A DNA stretch of 64,000 nucleotides. Source: Saccharothrix longispora (GTDB lineage Bacteria; Actinomycetota; Actinomycetes; Mycobacteriales; Pseudonocardiaceae). The notes under the pieces are model-generated. The model was not told where the DNA came from and did no database searches. It saw only the letters and a list, made by a program, of their open reading frames with translations. The position numbers and the translations under genes are program-made. The DNA lies in the NCBI RefSeq assembly GCF_030852425.1, contig NZ_NSDM01000014.1:1-64000 (forward strand), given 5' to 3'. Every line of letters begins with the position of its first letter. Position 1 is the stretch's first letter. This document shows, piece by piece, positions 9,975-19,356 of the stretch.

Positions 9975-10077
9975 GCCGCCCATCCTCCGCGCCGACCGGG
10001 CGGTGGCGCTACCCCCCATCGGGCGACGCCGACCGCGCGTCCACCGGTTGTCGGTGGCCACCGGTAGCGTTCGCGCC

Positions 10078-12069
10078 GTGAACGCTCAGGAGCGCATCCG
10101 GGAACTCGCCGACCAGGTCGTCGTGCTGCGCGACGCCTACTACCGCGGTTCGCCGCTGGTGGCGGACGCGGAGTACGACGCGATCGAGGACGAGCTGCGG
10201 GGCCTGGTCGAGGCGAACCCGGAGCTCGCGCCCGACCCGAACCCGCTGGAGCAGGTCGGCGCGCCGTCGGTGCTGCACGCGCCGATCCGGCACTCGCGCC
10301 CCATGCTGTCCCTGGAGAAGGCGACGAAGCCCGAGCAGGTCGCCGCGTTCTTCGACCGCTTCCCCGGCCAGCCCGTGGTGGTCATGCCGAAGCTGGACGG
10401 CCTGTCGCTGGCCCTGGTCTACGAGGACGGCCGGCTGGCCCGCGCCGTGACCCGGGGCGACGGCACGACGGGCGACGACGTGACGTTCCTGGTGCGGGCG
10501 CTGGCCGACGGCATCCCGGACCGCATCGACGCGCCGGGCCGGGTCGAGGTGCGCGGCGAGGCCGTGATGCTGCGCTCCACGTTCACCGCCTACAACACCG
10601 CGCACCCCGACAAGCCGCTGATCAACCCCCGCAACGCCGCCGCGGGCACCCTGCGCGCCAAGGACCCGGCCACCGTCGCCGGGAGGCGCCTGCAGTTCTT
10701 CGCCTTCGACCTCGACACCTCCGCCGACGCCACCGCCGCCGACCTGGAGCAGGGCCTGCGCGCGCTCGGCTTCGACGTGGCGGACATGCGGCACCGCACC
10801 GACGCGGAGGCCGCGCAGGCGGTGATCTCCGAGATCGAGGCGCAGCGCAACGAACTGGACTACGACCTGGACGGCGCCGTGCTGCGGCTGGCGAACCGGG
10901 ACGCGTTCGCCGCCGCCGGGGTGCGGTCGAACTCGCCGCGCGGCGCGCTGGCGTTCAAGTTCGCCGCCGAGGAGAAGACCACCGTGCTCACCGACGTGGT
11001 CTGGGACGTCGGCAAGACCGGCAAGATCGCCCCGGTGGCGTGGCTGGAACCGGTGTTCGTGGGCGGCACGACGGTCACCCGCGCCACCCTGGCCAACCAG
11101 GAGGTCATCCGGGCGCGCGGCATCAAGATCGGCGACACGGTGCTGGTGCGGCGCGCGGGCGACGTGATCCCGTTCGTCGCGGGCGTGCTGGACGAGTCCA
11201 AGCGCACCGGCGCGGAACGCGACATCGTGCCGCCCGCCGCGTGCCCGTCGTGCGGGCACGACCTGACCGAGCAGGGCAACAGCCGGGAGTTGTTCTGCAC
11301 CAACGCCGCCTGCCCCGCGCAGACCGTGCGCCGGCTGATCCACTGGGCCTCGCGCGCGGCGGCGGACATCGAGGCGGTCGGTCCGGTGTGGATCGAACGG
11401 CTCGCCGAAGCCGGCCTGCTGGAGAACCCCTCGGACTTCTACACCCTGACCAAGGAACAGCTCCTGGAGTTCGACCGCATCAAGGAGACCTCGGCCACCC
11501 GCATGATCGAGTCGATCGCCGCGAGCCGTCGGGTGGGGCTGCGCCGGGCGCTGATCGGCTTCGCGATCCCGATGGCGTCCGAGGGGACCGCCACCCGCCT
11601 GTGCCGAGCGGGTTTCGGCTCGCTGGAGGAGGTGGCCGACGCCGGCGAGGACGACCTCGTGGCCGTGGAGGACATCGGCCCGAGGGTCGCCGCCTCCCTG
11701 ATCGAGCACCTCACCCGGCTGCGCCCGGAACTCGAACGCCTCCGCGAACGGGGGGTGTCCCTCGACGTGCGCGAGGAGGACCTCCCCCCGGTGGTCGCCT
11801 CCGACGCGCCCCTGGCCGGCAAGACGGTCGTGGTCACCGGCGCGATCAGCGACCCGCGCTCGGGCGAGAAGGTCCCCCGCCCCACCTTCCAGCGGCTGTG
11901 CGAGAAGGCCGGCGCGACCACCGCCACCTCCGTGTCGGCCAACACCGACTACCTCGTCACCGGCGCCGACGTGGGCGCGAGCAAGCTCACCAAGGCCGAG
12001 AAGCTCGGCGTCGAGGTCGTGGACCAGGGCGAGATCTGGCGGCAGCTGATCGCCGCCGGCATCGCCTAG
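10078..12069 (+). CDS. ligA: NAD-dependent DNA ligase, divergent LigA
   Basis: A 663-aa ligase. The Ia NAD-binding domain (YYRGSPLVADAEYD) is followed by the adenylation lysine in MPKLDGLS (about residue 105), RGDGTTGDDVT, RGEAVML, RNAAAGTLR, the OB fold, a four-Cys zinc finger (CPSCG...FCTNAACPAQ), helix-hairpin-helix repeats and a C-terminal BRCT domain (about 590-663). It seals nicks using NAD+. Several normally invariant stretches differ: VTRATLAN instead of ATLHN, and LDGAVLRL for the usual IDGVVVK. This suggests a second, specialised LigA rather than the replication housekeeping copy. The GTG start fits the family N-terminus. Confidence 0.88.
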   Translation: MNAQERIRELADQVVVLRDAYYRGSPLVADAEYDAIEDELRGLVEANPELAPDPNPLEQVGAPSVLHAPIRHSRPMLSLEKATKPEQVAAFFDRFPGQPVVVMPKLDGLSLALVYEDGRLARAVTRGDGTTGDDVTFLVRALADGIPDRIDAPGRVEVRGEAVMLRSTFTAYNTAHPDKPLINPRNAAAGTLRAKDPATVAGRRLQFFAFDLDTSADATAADLEQGLRALGFDVADMRHRTDAEAAQAVISEIEAQRNELDYDLDGAVLRLANRDAFAAAGVRSNSPRGALAFKFAAEEKTTVLTDVVWDVGKTGKIAPVAWLEPVFVGGTTVTRATLANQEVIRARGIKIGDTVLVRRAGDVIPFVAGVLDESKRTGAERDIVPPAACPSCGHDLTEQGNSRELFCTNAACPAQTVRRLIHWASRAAADIEAVGPVWIERLAEAGLLENPSDFYTLTKEQLLEFDRIKETSATRMIESIAASRRVGLRRALIGFAIPMASEGTATRLCRAGFGSLEEVADAGEDDLVAVEDIGPRVAASLIEHLTRLRPELERLRERGVSLDVREEDLPPVVASDAPLAGKTVVVTGAISDPRSGEKVPRPTFQRLCEKAGATTATSVSANTDYLVTGADVGASKLTKAEKLGVEVVDQGEIWRQLIAAGIA

Positions 12070-12325
12070 CCCCGCTCCGGGGCGGGGTGTGACCGAGCGT
12101 TCGAGTCGGCCGGTCGGGCGTGGTGGTCGTCCGGCGGGGTGCCCGGCTGCCGTCGGCACTCCGTCCGGCGTGGGGCAAGACCGGACTGCCCGGCACGGGA
12201 GACCGGTGCGCCGGGAGTGCCGCGTACGCGAATCGGGTGGTGATGTGGGCGCGGCACAGGCAGGATCAGGGGGGTGCGGTCACTCACCGACCTCGTCGCA
12301 GGCGCGGGTTCCGGCAGCCGGCGAC

Positions 12326-12868
12326 ATGGCTGATCCACAGCCCCCCGCGGGGCCGGGCTTCGTGGTCCGCGAGGCACGTGACGAGGACTGGCCGCGGATG
12401 TGGCCGATTCTGCACGACGTCATCACCGAGCAGCGGACGTTCGCCTACGACCCCGGTATGAGCGAGCACGACGCCAAGCGCACGTGGCTGGTGGCCGCAC
12501 CGGCCAGGGTGGTCGTCGCCGCCGATGCCGACCGGGTGCTGGGTACCGCGAACATGTACGCCAACCGGCCGGGCCCCGGGAGCCATGTCGCGTCCGGCAG
12601 CCTGGTGGTCGCCGAGCACGCACGGGGCACGGGTGTGGGGCGGGCCCTCACCACCGACATGATCAGCTGGGCGCGCGGCAACGGATTCGCGGCGATCCAG
12701 TTCAACGCTGTCGTCGACACGAACAGGGCCGCGGTCGACCTCTACGAAAGCCTCGGGTTCGGCACCCTGGGTACAGCGCCCGGGGCTTTCCGCCATCCCG
12801 TCCTGGGGGACGTCGGCCTCCGCATCATGTGGCTGGACCTGCGGCCCCCGACACGGGGCACCGGCTGA
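12326..12868 (+). CDS. GNAT-family N-acetyltransferase
   Basis: A 180-aa protein. The ATG at 12326 lies just ahead of the domain start (FVVREARDEDWPRM). The acetyl-CoA-binding motif A is visible as VVAEHARGTGVGRALT, followed by NGFAAIQFNAVVDTN and the late YESLGF motif B. These are typical of the phosphinothricin-acetyltransferase-like branch. The substrate cannot be assigned. Confidence 0.85.
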   Translation: MADPQPPAGPGFVVREARDEDWPRMWPILHDVITEQRTFAYDPGMSEHDAKRTWLVAAPARVVVAADADRVLGTANMYANRPGPGSHVASGSLVVAEHARGTGVGRALTTDMISWARGNGFAAIQFNAVVDTNRAAVDLYESLGFGTLGTAPGAFRHPVLGDVGLRIMWLDLRPPTRGTG

Positions 12869-12983
12869 CCCGGCCCCACCACCGATGCTGACGGAGGTCG
12901 TCCCGCCATCGGCGATCGAGTGCGTCGCGGCACTCCTCCCGCGCGCGAGCACCCCGATCCGGCGCGAACCACCTCGCGGCGGG

Positions 12984-13169
12984 TCACCGCCTGCGCAGCA
13001 GCGCGAGCACCAGGGCACCCCCGCCGACCACGCACAGCAGCCCGATCGCGGTCCACAGCTTCTGCCCGGTCATGAAGCTGCCCCCGACGTACCCGAGACC
13101 CTGACCGGTCCACAGCGCGCCGACCAGGATCAGCAGGACCCCGAACCCGATCGCCGGTCCACGTCTCAT
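12984..13169 (-). CDS. Small two-TM membrane protein
   Basis: A 61-aa protein, MRRGPAIGFGVLLILVG then a Gly-rich loop and a second helix (IGLLCVVGGGALVLALL) ending in RRR. The pattern (helix, GQGLGYVGGSFMTGQ loop, helix, basic tail) recurs in actinobacterial genomes as an uncharacterised small membrane protein. Confidence 0.65.
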   Translation of the reverse strand: MRRGPAIGFGVLLILVGALWTGQGLGYVGGSFMTGQKLWTAIGLLCVVGGGALVLALLRRR

Positions 13170-13267
13170 CGACCCAGGCTAGCGGAACCCGGGCGGTCGC
13201 GGCCGACGACGAACCGCGCGCGCGTCCGGGCCGGTGATCGACGCGGCAGCCCCGCCCTCGACGGAAT

Positions 13268-13566
13268 TCAGCGGTGCGCGGCGGACAGGTCGTCGAACAC
13301 GGCGCGGTTCGGGCGGAAGGCCGTGTCGGCCTCCCCGACCAGGGACTCGCGCTCCACGGCGCGGTCGAGCAGCGCCCGGGAGCGGTCGCGGAACGGCTCG
13401 GGCGCGGCGATCCGGTCGAACTCGTGGAACCGCACGCCGTCGCCCTCGACCCCGCAGGCCTCCCGCACCCGCCGGTCGGTGGAGCACACCTCCCGCGGCC
13501 GGTCCACGCAGGACCGGGTGGCGGGCAGCGGCGCCAGGTCGTCGCGCCACCCGGGCCGCCCGCCCG
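13268..13566 (-). pseudogene. Remnant of a biliverdin-producing heme oxygenase
   Basis: In one minus-strand frame the sequence reads GWRDDLAPLPATRSCVDRPR, then VRFHEFDRIAAPEPFRDR, then VGEADTAFRPNRAVFDDL and a stop. These match the middle (PATxxYVDR) and C-terminal parts of bacterial heme oxygenases. The distal-helix segment normally between them (HHYTRYLGDLSGGQ-like) is missing and the N-terminal half with the proximal histidine is absent, so the gene cannot encode an active enzyme. A GTG at 13507 could still start a 79-aa peptide. Confidence 0.65.
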
Positions 13567-13628
13567 AACCCGGGTGACCCGCCCGTGGGGCCTGCGTCGT
13601 CCCCGGCCGGCGCGGACACGGGCCGCGA

Positions 13629-14006
13629 TCACCCGGCGAGAGCGGCCGGGAGGTCGGGGTAGAGGTCGAGCACCTGGTCGAGCCGGGCGGCGCGCAGCGC
13701 GCGGAGGGGGCTGCGCGCCGGGGCGACCACGCGCAGCGGCGTGGCCCGGCGGGCGCCGAGGTTGTGGTGCTCCACCAGCAGCGCCATGCCGCTCGACGCG
13801 AAGAAGGGCACGTCGGTCAGGTCGACCACCACCGGCACGGTCCTCGCCGCCGCCGAGGCGAAGGCGGCGGTCAACCCCTCGTGCAGCACGGGCGCGTTCG
13901 TGCCGTCCACCTCGCCGTGCGCGCTGACGACGACCGCCTCGTCCCGGTCCGCGCGCTCCACCCGCAACTGTTCGACGTGTCCTCCGCGGTGCTCACTGCC
14001 GGTCAC
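13629..14006 (-). CDS. STAS-domain anti-sigma factor antagonist
   Basis: A 125-aa protein. There are two tandem GTG codons; the second (14006) has GAGGAGG 7 nt upstream. It has the STAS features AVVVSAHGEVDGTNAPVL, a central VPVVVDLTDVPFFASSGMAL with the conserved serine of anti-sigma antagonists (ASSG), and a C-terminal helix. It probably acts in a partner-switching stress pathway. Confidence 0.85.
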   Translation of the reverse strand: MTGSEHRGGHVEQLRVERADRDEAVVVSAHGEVDGTNAPVLHEGLTAAFASAAARTVPVVVDLTDVPFFASSGMALLVEHHNLGARRATPLRVVAPARSPLRALRAARLDQVLDLYPDLPAALAG

Positions 14007-14240
14007 CACATCGCCTCCTCGCGAACCGCGACGGGCGGCCGGAGGCCCCGGACGCCCACCGCACGCATTGTCTTCCCGGTCGGCGCACTTCTCATGCGCC
14101 GGCGCGGACCGGCACCCGTCCGGCTCAGCGAGGACGACCGCCCGCCGGGGCCGAACCAGGTGGACCAGGCGGTGGCGAGGGTGTCGACGGGTTGCGGTTC
14201 GGTGGTCGTGGAGACCTCCGCGCCGACCCCCCTCCACCAG

Positions 14241-14495
14241 CTCCAGGTTCGGAACGCCGCCGACTCCGCAGGATCGAGCGCTGGTTCGAGCACAACGACC
14301 CCGTGCTCACCGCGACCCTGGCCGGCCAGGCCGTCGCGGCGCGGCCGGTGCGGCGCGACGCGGCGCTCGCGTGCCTCGCCCTGCCGGGGGTCTGCTCCGT
14401 CGTGCTGGGCGATGACCCATCTCCCGCTCGTCTTCGCGGGCGTCGTGGCGCTGATGGTGGCGGCGTGCCTGCACGTCACCCGCCACACGCGGTGA
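14241..14495 (+). pseudogene. Frameshifted DUF3040-family membrane protein
   Basis: Frame one reads SERRRLRRIERWFEHNDP, the DUF3040 signature (usually LSxHERxxLxxIE), then a first hydrophobic stretch ACLALPGVCSVVLG. After a frame change the second helix LPLVFAGVVALMVAACL and a stop follow. The N-terminal Leu-Ser start is also out of frame. Either the gene has decayed or the assembly has an indel here. Confidence 0.5.
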
Positions 14496-14559
14496 CCCGG
14501 ACGCACCGGACCCGCCCGACCGGCGCGGTCGGGCGGGTCCGGTGGACGGGGGAACCGAC

Positions 14560-15456
14560 TCAGGTCAGCAACTGGCCACCCGTCACGCCCAGCACCTCGC
14601 CGGTGACGTAGCTCGACTCCGACGAGGCGAAGAAGACGTACGCGGGGGCCAGCTCGGAGGGCTGGGCGGCCCGGCCCAGCGGCGTCTGCTCGCCGAAGGA
14701 GTCGACCTTCTCGGCGGGCATGGTGGCCGGGATCAGCGGCGTCCACACGGGCCCCGGGGCGACCGAGTTGACCCGGATGCCCTTGTCCGCGAGGTACTGC
14801 GACAGCCCCTTGGTGAAGTTGACGATCGCCCCCTTCGTCGCGGCGTAGTCCAGCAGCTCCGGTGAGGGCTGGAACGCCTGGATCGACGAGGTGTTGATGA
14901 TCGACGACCCCTTGGGCATGTGCGGCACGGCCGCCTTGCACAGCCAGAACATCGCGTAGAGGTTGGTCTTGAGCACCCGGTCGAACTGCTCGGTGGTGAT
15001 GCCGAGCAACCCGTCCTCCTGCGCCATCTGGTAGGCGGCGTTGTTCACCAGCACGTCGATGCCGCCCAGCTCCGCCACCGCCTGCTCGACGACGTGCCCG
15101 CAGTGCGCCTCGTCGCGGATGTCGCCGGGCACCAGCACGACCTTCCGCCCCGCCTCCCGCACCAGCTCGGCGGTGCGCTCGGCGTCCTCCTGCTCCTCCT
15201 CAAGGTAGGACAGCAGCAGGTCGGCCCCCTCGCGGGCGAACGCGATGGCCACCGCACGCCCGATCCCGGAGTCGCCGCCGGTGATGACGGCCCGGCGCCC
15301 CTCCAGCCGACCGCTGCCCCGGTAGCTGTCCTCACCGTGGTCGGGCGGCGGGTCCATGGCCTCGCCGGTGCCCGGGTGCGCCTGCTCCTGCCCCTCCTGC
15401 TGCTCCGGCTCCGGGTGCCGTTGCGCGGTGCTCTCGTCGTACTGGTCTTCCGCCAT
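14560..15456 (-). CDS. SDR-family oxidoreductase (general stress protein 39-like)
   Basis: A 298-aa protein with a hydrophilic Gln/Glu-rich N-terminal extension (about 1-45), as in YdaD/YghA-type 'general stress' SDRs. The Rossmann domain has TGGDSGIGRA (cofactor binding), LVNNAAYQ, the catalytic serine in INTSSIQAF and the YxxxK pair in YAATKGA, then PGPVWTPL. It is an NAD(P)-dependent dehydrogenase of unknown substrate, often stress-induced. Confidence 0.9.
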   Translation of the reverse strand: MAEDQYDESTAQRHPEPEQQEGQEQAHPGTGEAMDPPPDHGEDSYRGSGRLEGRRAVITGGDSGIGRAVAIAFAREGADLLLSYLEEEQEDAERTAELVREAGRKVVLVPGDIRDEAHCGHVVEQAVAELGGIDVLVNNAAYQMAQEDGLLGITTEQFDRVLKTNLYAMFWLCKAAVPHMPKGSSIINTSSIQAFQPSPELLDYAATKGAIVNFTKGLSQYLADKGIRVNSVAPGPVWTPLIPATMPAEKVDSFGEQTPLGRAAQPSELAPAYVFFASSESSYVTGEVLGVTGGQLLT

Positions 15457-15702
15457 GCCGTGTCGCCTTCCGTGCGTGTGGGGCCTGCCCCGTACGCATT
15501 CCCACCCGCCGGCCGTTCAACCACCCGGGCACGGCGGCACGCCCCACCCTCGGCGTTTGGCGGGGAGGCCGAGGGGTGGTGACGTGCGACGGGTGCGCGG
15601 TGAGCGCATCCCGGCCCGAGCCCACGGCTGCGGGATTCCACCCGGGTCGAACAGCGCGCCCGGGTGACGCGCCTGCGGCCTCCGATCGCGGGGAGAGCCG
15701 AC

Positions 15703-16060
15703 GTGAACGAGCGGACCCCACGCCGCGTGGCAGTCACCGAACTGCGCCGCGGCACCCCGTTGCCGGCCGTGTCCGGCGACCTGGACGCGGAAACGCGCCG
15801 TGCTGGACGCACGCCCGACCGCGGTCGTGCTGGACCTGCGCGCGGTCGGGTTCCTGGGATCGGCGGGCATCGCGCTGCTCGTCGACGCCACCACCGGGCC
15901 GGCAGGTCGGACGTCGCGTTCGCCGTCGTCGCGGACACGCGCTGCGTGCTGCGCCCCCTGCGGATGAGCCAGGTCGACGCGGCTCCCGCTGTACGCAACG
16001 GTGGACGAGGCGGTCGCGGCGCTGCGCCTGACGCCCGCCGCCGCTCCCGGCGAGCACCGG
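15703..16060 (+). pseudogene. Broken STAS-domain protein gene
   Basis: A GTG at 15703 opens VNERTPRRVAVTELRRG... and STAS strands continue in three different frames. AVVLDLRAVGFLGSAGIAL (the antagonist core with its serine) is followed by SDVAFAVVADTRCVLRPLRM and then TVDEAVAALRL. At least three frameshifts separate them. It is a third STAS gene near 9.4 and 13.8 kb, here non-functional unless the assembly is wrong. Confidence 0.55.
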
Positions 16061-16099
16061 GCCCGAGTCGCGGACGGGCCGGGCGAACGCGGTCCGGAG

Positions 16100-16606
16100 A
16101 CCGGCGCGGCGACCGACCGGCTCGCCCTGGAGCTGGGCCTCGCGCAGTACCGCGCCGGGGCGGGGCGGGTCCAGCGGCAGGCGGACCCGGACCTGCTGCT
16201 GCCGCTGTCACGCGCCTACGACGCCCCGCTGGACGACCTCGTGGGCGCACCGCGCACCGGGGACCCGAGGGTCCACCTGCACCCGATCCACCGCCACGGC
16301 ATGACGTTCGTCCCGCTCAGCCGCAGGCCCGGCGGCGTGCAGGTGTACAAGATGCCCATCCCGGACCGGGAGCACCCCGCGCAACCCACCCCCGCGGACC
16401 CACGGCGGTCACGAGTGGCTCCACGTCCTCAACGGACGGTTGCGACTGGTGGTCGGCGACCGGGACGCGGTCCTGCCGCCGGGCGAGGCCGCCGAGTTCG
16501 ACACCGCGCTCCCCGCCGGCTCGGCTCGACCGACGGGGGCGCGGCGGAACTGCTCGTCCTGCTCGGGCCGCAGGGCGAACGCCTCCACGTCAGCCCGCGC
16601 GGCTGA
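16100..16606 (+). pseudogene. Broken HTH-cupin regulator gene
   Basis: One frame carries an XRE-type end (DPDLLLPLSRAYDAPLDDLV) followed by a cupin-linker MTFVPLSRRPGGVQVYKMPI. The cupin core EWLHVLNGRLRLVVGDRDAV appears in a second frame, and its C-terminal strand (ELLVLLGPQGERLHV) returns in the first frame before a stop. The HTH recognition helices are mostly missing. It is a decayed member of the XRE-cupin regulator family. Confidence 0.5.
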
Positions 16607-16750
16607 CCGGGCCGGACCCCGCACGGCGGGCGACGGCCCACGACACCGGTGCGTGACCGCCACCGACACGTCCAGGTGAATCGACCGGCACGGCGGTTGC
16701 CGGTACCCCTCCCGGGCAGCCCTGGACAGCATGTTTCGGGAGGTGGTCCG

Positions 16751-18064
16751 GTGACGTCGTCCTCGACCGGTGCGCGCGGCGCCGCCCTGCTGGCCGCGTT
16801 GGTCGTCACCGCCCCGGTGACGGGGTTGGTGTGCGGCGTGGCGCACCTGCTGGCGCCCCGCCCGCCGTGCGGGCGCCGGACGACGGTGCTGATCACCACC
16901 ACGCACATGACCAAGAGCCTCCTGCTGGCCAGGAAGTTCCACGAGGCGGGCCACCGCGTGGTGGCCGTGTCGATCCCCCGGCACCGCTGGGGGCCGCTGC
17001 GGTTCTCCCGCGCCGCCTGCGCGTTCCACCTGGTCGCCGACCCCGGCACGGACCCCGCCGGCTACGTCCGGGACCTCGTCGCGGTGATCCGGGCCGAGGA
17101 CGTGGACGCGGTCGTGCCGGTCATCGACGAACCGGGCCGTGCGCAGCCCACCTCCGACGCCGGCCCCGTCCTCGCCGAGCACTGCGCGGTCCTCGCCAAC
17201 GACCCGCGCACGCACCGCCTGCTCAACGACAAGGCGGACTTCGCCGGACTGGTGCGCGACGCGGGCCTGCCGGACCTGGACACGCGCCGGGTCACCGACG
17301 TGCGGCAACTGCGCGACGTCGACTTCGCGGGCGGCGAGTACGTGCTCAAACCCCCGGAGTGGACGTCGATGGCGGCCGACCACCGCGTGGTCGTGGTGGC
17401 CGACCCGGCGGCGGTCCCCGGCGACCTGCCGATCGGCCCGGACCGGCCGTGGGTGCTGCAACGACGCGCCACCGGCCGCGAGTACTGCGCGCACACGACG
17501 TGCCGCGCGGGCCGGATCACCGCGTACACGTGCTCGGAGTCCTCCCCGCTCCAGCTGAACTACCGCCACGTCGAGGTGCCCGCGATCTGGCGGTGGGTGC
17601 GCGACTTCGTCGCCGCGCACCGGCTCGACGGTCAGGTGTCGTTCGACTTCATCCTCGACGGGGACGGCGTGCCCCGCCCCATCGAGTGCAACCCCCGGCC
17701 GCACTCGGCGCTGGTCGCCTTCCACGACAGCCCGGACCTCGCCGCGGCCTACCTGGACCCCGTGCCCACCTCACCGGCGCCCACCTCACCGGCGCCCGAC
17801 CGCGTCGTCCGCCCGCTGCCCGGCTCGCGGCCGGTGCACTGGTTGGGCGCGGAACTGGGCAGGCTGCGGCAGGTGCTGCGGCGGCGGGAGCTGCGGACGT
17901 GGCTGCGCGACCTCCGGCGCGGCAAGGACGCCGTGTTCGACTGGCGGGACCCCCTGCCCTTCCTGGTGATGCACCACGTGCAGCTCCCCGTGCTGGTGCT
18001 GCGCGCACTGGTCGGGGGCAAGCGGTGGGAGCGCGTCAACTGGGCCACCGGGAAGCTCGTGTGA
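16751..18064 (+). CDS. MysC-like ATP-grasp ligase
   Basis: A 437-aa protein with GTG start and GGGAGG upstream. After an N-terminal hydrophobic helix it starts TTVLITTTHMTKSLLLARKF, as in the cyanobacterial MysC ATP-grasp ligase that joins glycine to 4-deoxygadusol. Matching features include LQLNYRHVEVP, GQVSFDFILDGDGVPRPIEC with NPRPHSA, and a C-terminal region ending WERVNWATGKLV. It is followed 17 bp later by a sugar-phosphate cyclase and then an O-methyltransferase. The set points to a mycosporine-type compound. The gene order (C-A-B) differs from that recalled for the Actinosynnema mys cluster. Confidence 0.82.
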   Translation: MTSSSTGARGAALLAALVVTAPVTGLVCGVAHLLAPRPPCGRRTTVLITTTHMTKSLLLARKFHEAGHRVVAVSIPRHRWGPLRFSRAACAFHLVADPGTDPAGYVRDLVAVIRAEDVDAVVPVIDEPGRAQPTSDAGPVLAEHCAVLANDPRTHRLLNDKADFAGLVRDAGLPDLDTRRVTDVRQLRDVDFAGGEYVLKPPEWTSMAADHRVVVVADPAAVPGDLPIGPDRPWVLQRRATGREYCAHTTCRAGRITAYTCSESSPLQLNYRHVEVPAIWRWVRDFVAAHRLDGQVSFDFILDGDGVPRPIECNPRPHSALVAFHDSPDLAAAYLDPVPTSPAPTSPAPDRVVRPLPGSRPVHWLGAELGRLRQVLRRRELRTWLRDLRRGKDAVFDWRDPLPFLVMHHVQLPVLVLRALVGGKRWERVNWATGKLV

Positions 18065-18081
18065 CACCGAAAGGGCATTCG

Positions 18082-19356
18082 ATGACGGCCTTGCGACACG
18101 CCGACAGGTACGCCACCTCCGCCCACTACGACGGGTCCGGGCGCATCCGGCACGACGCCGGAAGGCGCTCGTTGACCGTCGACGCCACCTTCAGCCTGCG
18201 CGCCGAGGTGCGGTTGGTGGACCGCGTGTTCGACCCCGCCACACCCGACCTGGCCGAGGTGTACGCGCCCGCCGGGCGGTGCGTGGCCCTCGTGGACGCC
18301 ACCGTCGACCGCCTGCACGGCGACGCGCTGCGCGCGTACTTCGCCGAGCACGGCATCCCGCTGACGGTCGAGGTGTTCCGGGCGCTGGAGGAGGACAAGA
18401 CGCTCGACACGGTGTGCCGCATGGCGGCGTTCCTGGGCAGCGACGGGTGCGACGTCGCGCGCGGCGAACCGGTGCTGGTCGTCGGCGGCGGCGTGCTCAC
18501 CGACACGGCGGGCCTGGCGTGCGCCCTGCTCAACCGGCGCACCCCCTACGTCATGATCGGCACCAGCATCGTCTCGGCGATCGACGCGGGACCGTCCCCG
18601 CGCACGTGCGTCAACGGCACCCTGATGAAGAACGCCCTGGGCGCCTACCACCCGCCGGTGCTCACGCTGGTGGACCGCGCGCTGTTCCGCACCCTGGCGC
18701 CCGAGCACCTGCGGCACGGCGTGGCGGAGATCGTGAAGATGGCCGCCGTCGACGACGAGGTGCTGTTCGGCCTGCTCCAGCGGCACGGCCGCGCGCTGCT
18801 GTCCACCCGGTTCGCCACCACCGGCGACGACCCGGGGCTCGCGGCGGTCGCCGACGAGGTGCTGTTCCGCTCCCTCTACGCGTACATGCGGCACGAGGGC
18901 ACCAACATGTTCGAGACGCGGCAGGACCGCCCGCACGCCTACGGGCACACCTGGAGCACGAAGTTCGAGCCGGTCGCCGGGCTGCTGCACGGTCACGCGG
19001 TGGCGGTGGAGATGGCGTTCACCGCCACGCTGGCCACCCTGGTGGGCTGGTTGGACGAGGACGATCGGGACGCGCTGCTGGCGCTGTGCCGGGACCTGGG
19101 CCTGGCCGTGCACCACCCGGTGATCGAGGACCTGGCGCTGATGCGGGCGGCGCAGGAGACGGTGCGGCGCAAGCGCGGCGGTTCGGCGCTGTGGGTGGTG
19201 GCCCCGCGCGACGTCCTGGGCAGGTGCGACTACCTGGCGGAGGTCGGGGACTCGCTGCTGGCCGAGGCGGTGGGCAGGCACCGGGCGCGGTGCAGCGGCT
19301 TCCCCGACGGCGGTGGCGGGTCGGCCATGTACCTGCGCGACGCGAGGTGGGCGTGA
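18082..19356 (+). CDS. Sedoheptulose 7-phosphate cyclase (DDGS/EEVS-type, MysA-like)
   Basis: A 424-aa dehydroquinate-synthase-fold cyclase with ATG at 18082. It has the NAD loop LVVGGGVLTDTAGLA, EIVKMAAVDD (metal Glu/Lys), YGHTWSTKFEP and HGHAVAVEMAF (metal His residues), and a C-terminal CSGFP-Gly-rich tail typical of DDGS. The loop GTSIVSAIDAGPSPRTCVNG replaces the TTLIGLIDASVAIKVAVN-type loop seen in cyanobacterial DDGS, so the product could be desmethyl-4-deoxygadusol, 2-epi-5-epi-valiolone or 2-epi-valiolone. Context with an O-methyltransferase and a MysC-like enzyme favours the first. Confidence 0.82.
   Translation: MTALRHADRYATSAHYDGSGRIRHDAGRRSLTVDATFSLRAEVRLVDRVFDPATPDLAEVYAPAGRCVALVDATVDRLHGDALRAYFAEHGIPLTVEVFRALEEDKTLDTVCRMAAFLGSDGCDVARGEPVLVVGGGVLTDTAGLACALLNRRTPYVMIGTSIVSAIDAGPSPRTCVNGTLMKNALGAYHPPVLTLVDRALFRTLAPEHLRHGVAEIVKMAAVDDEVLFGLLQRHGRALLSTRFATTGDDPGLAAVADEVLFRSLYAYMRHEGTNMFETRQDRPHAYGHTWSTKFEPVAGLLHGHAVAVEMAFTATLATLVGWLDEDDRDALLALCRDLGLAVHHPVIEDLALMRAAQETVRRKRGGSALWVVAPRDVLGRCDYLAEVGDSLLAEAVGRHRARCSGFPDGGGGSAMYLRDARWA

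Noticed and set aside
10009-12159. A 716-aa minus-strand open frame opposite ligA
   Set aside because: It is antisense to a full-length LigA, has no domain and no ribosome site, and arises from high GC at third codon positions.
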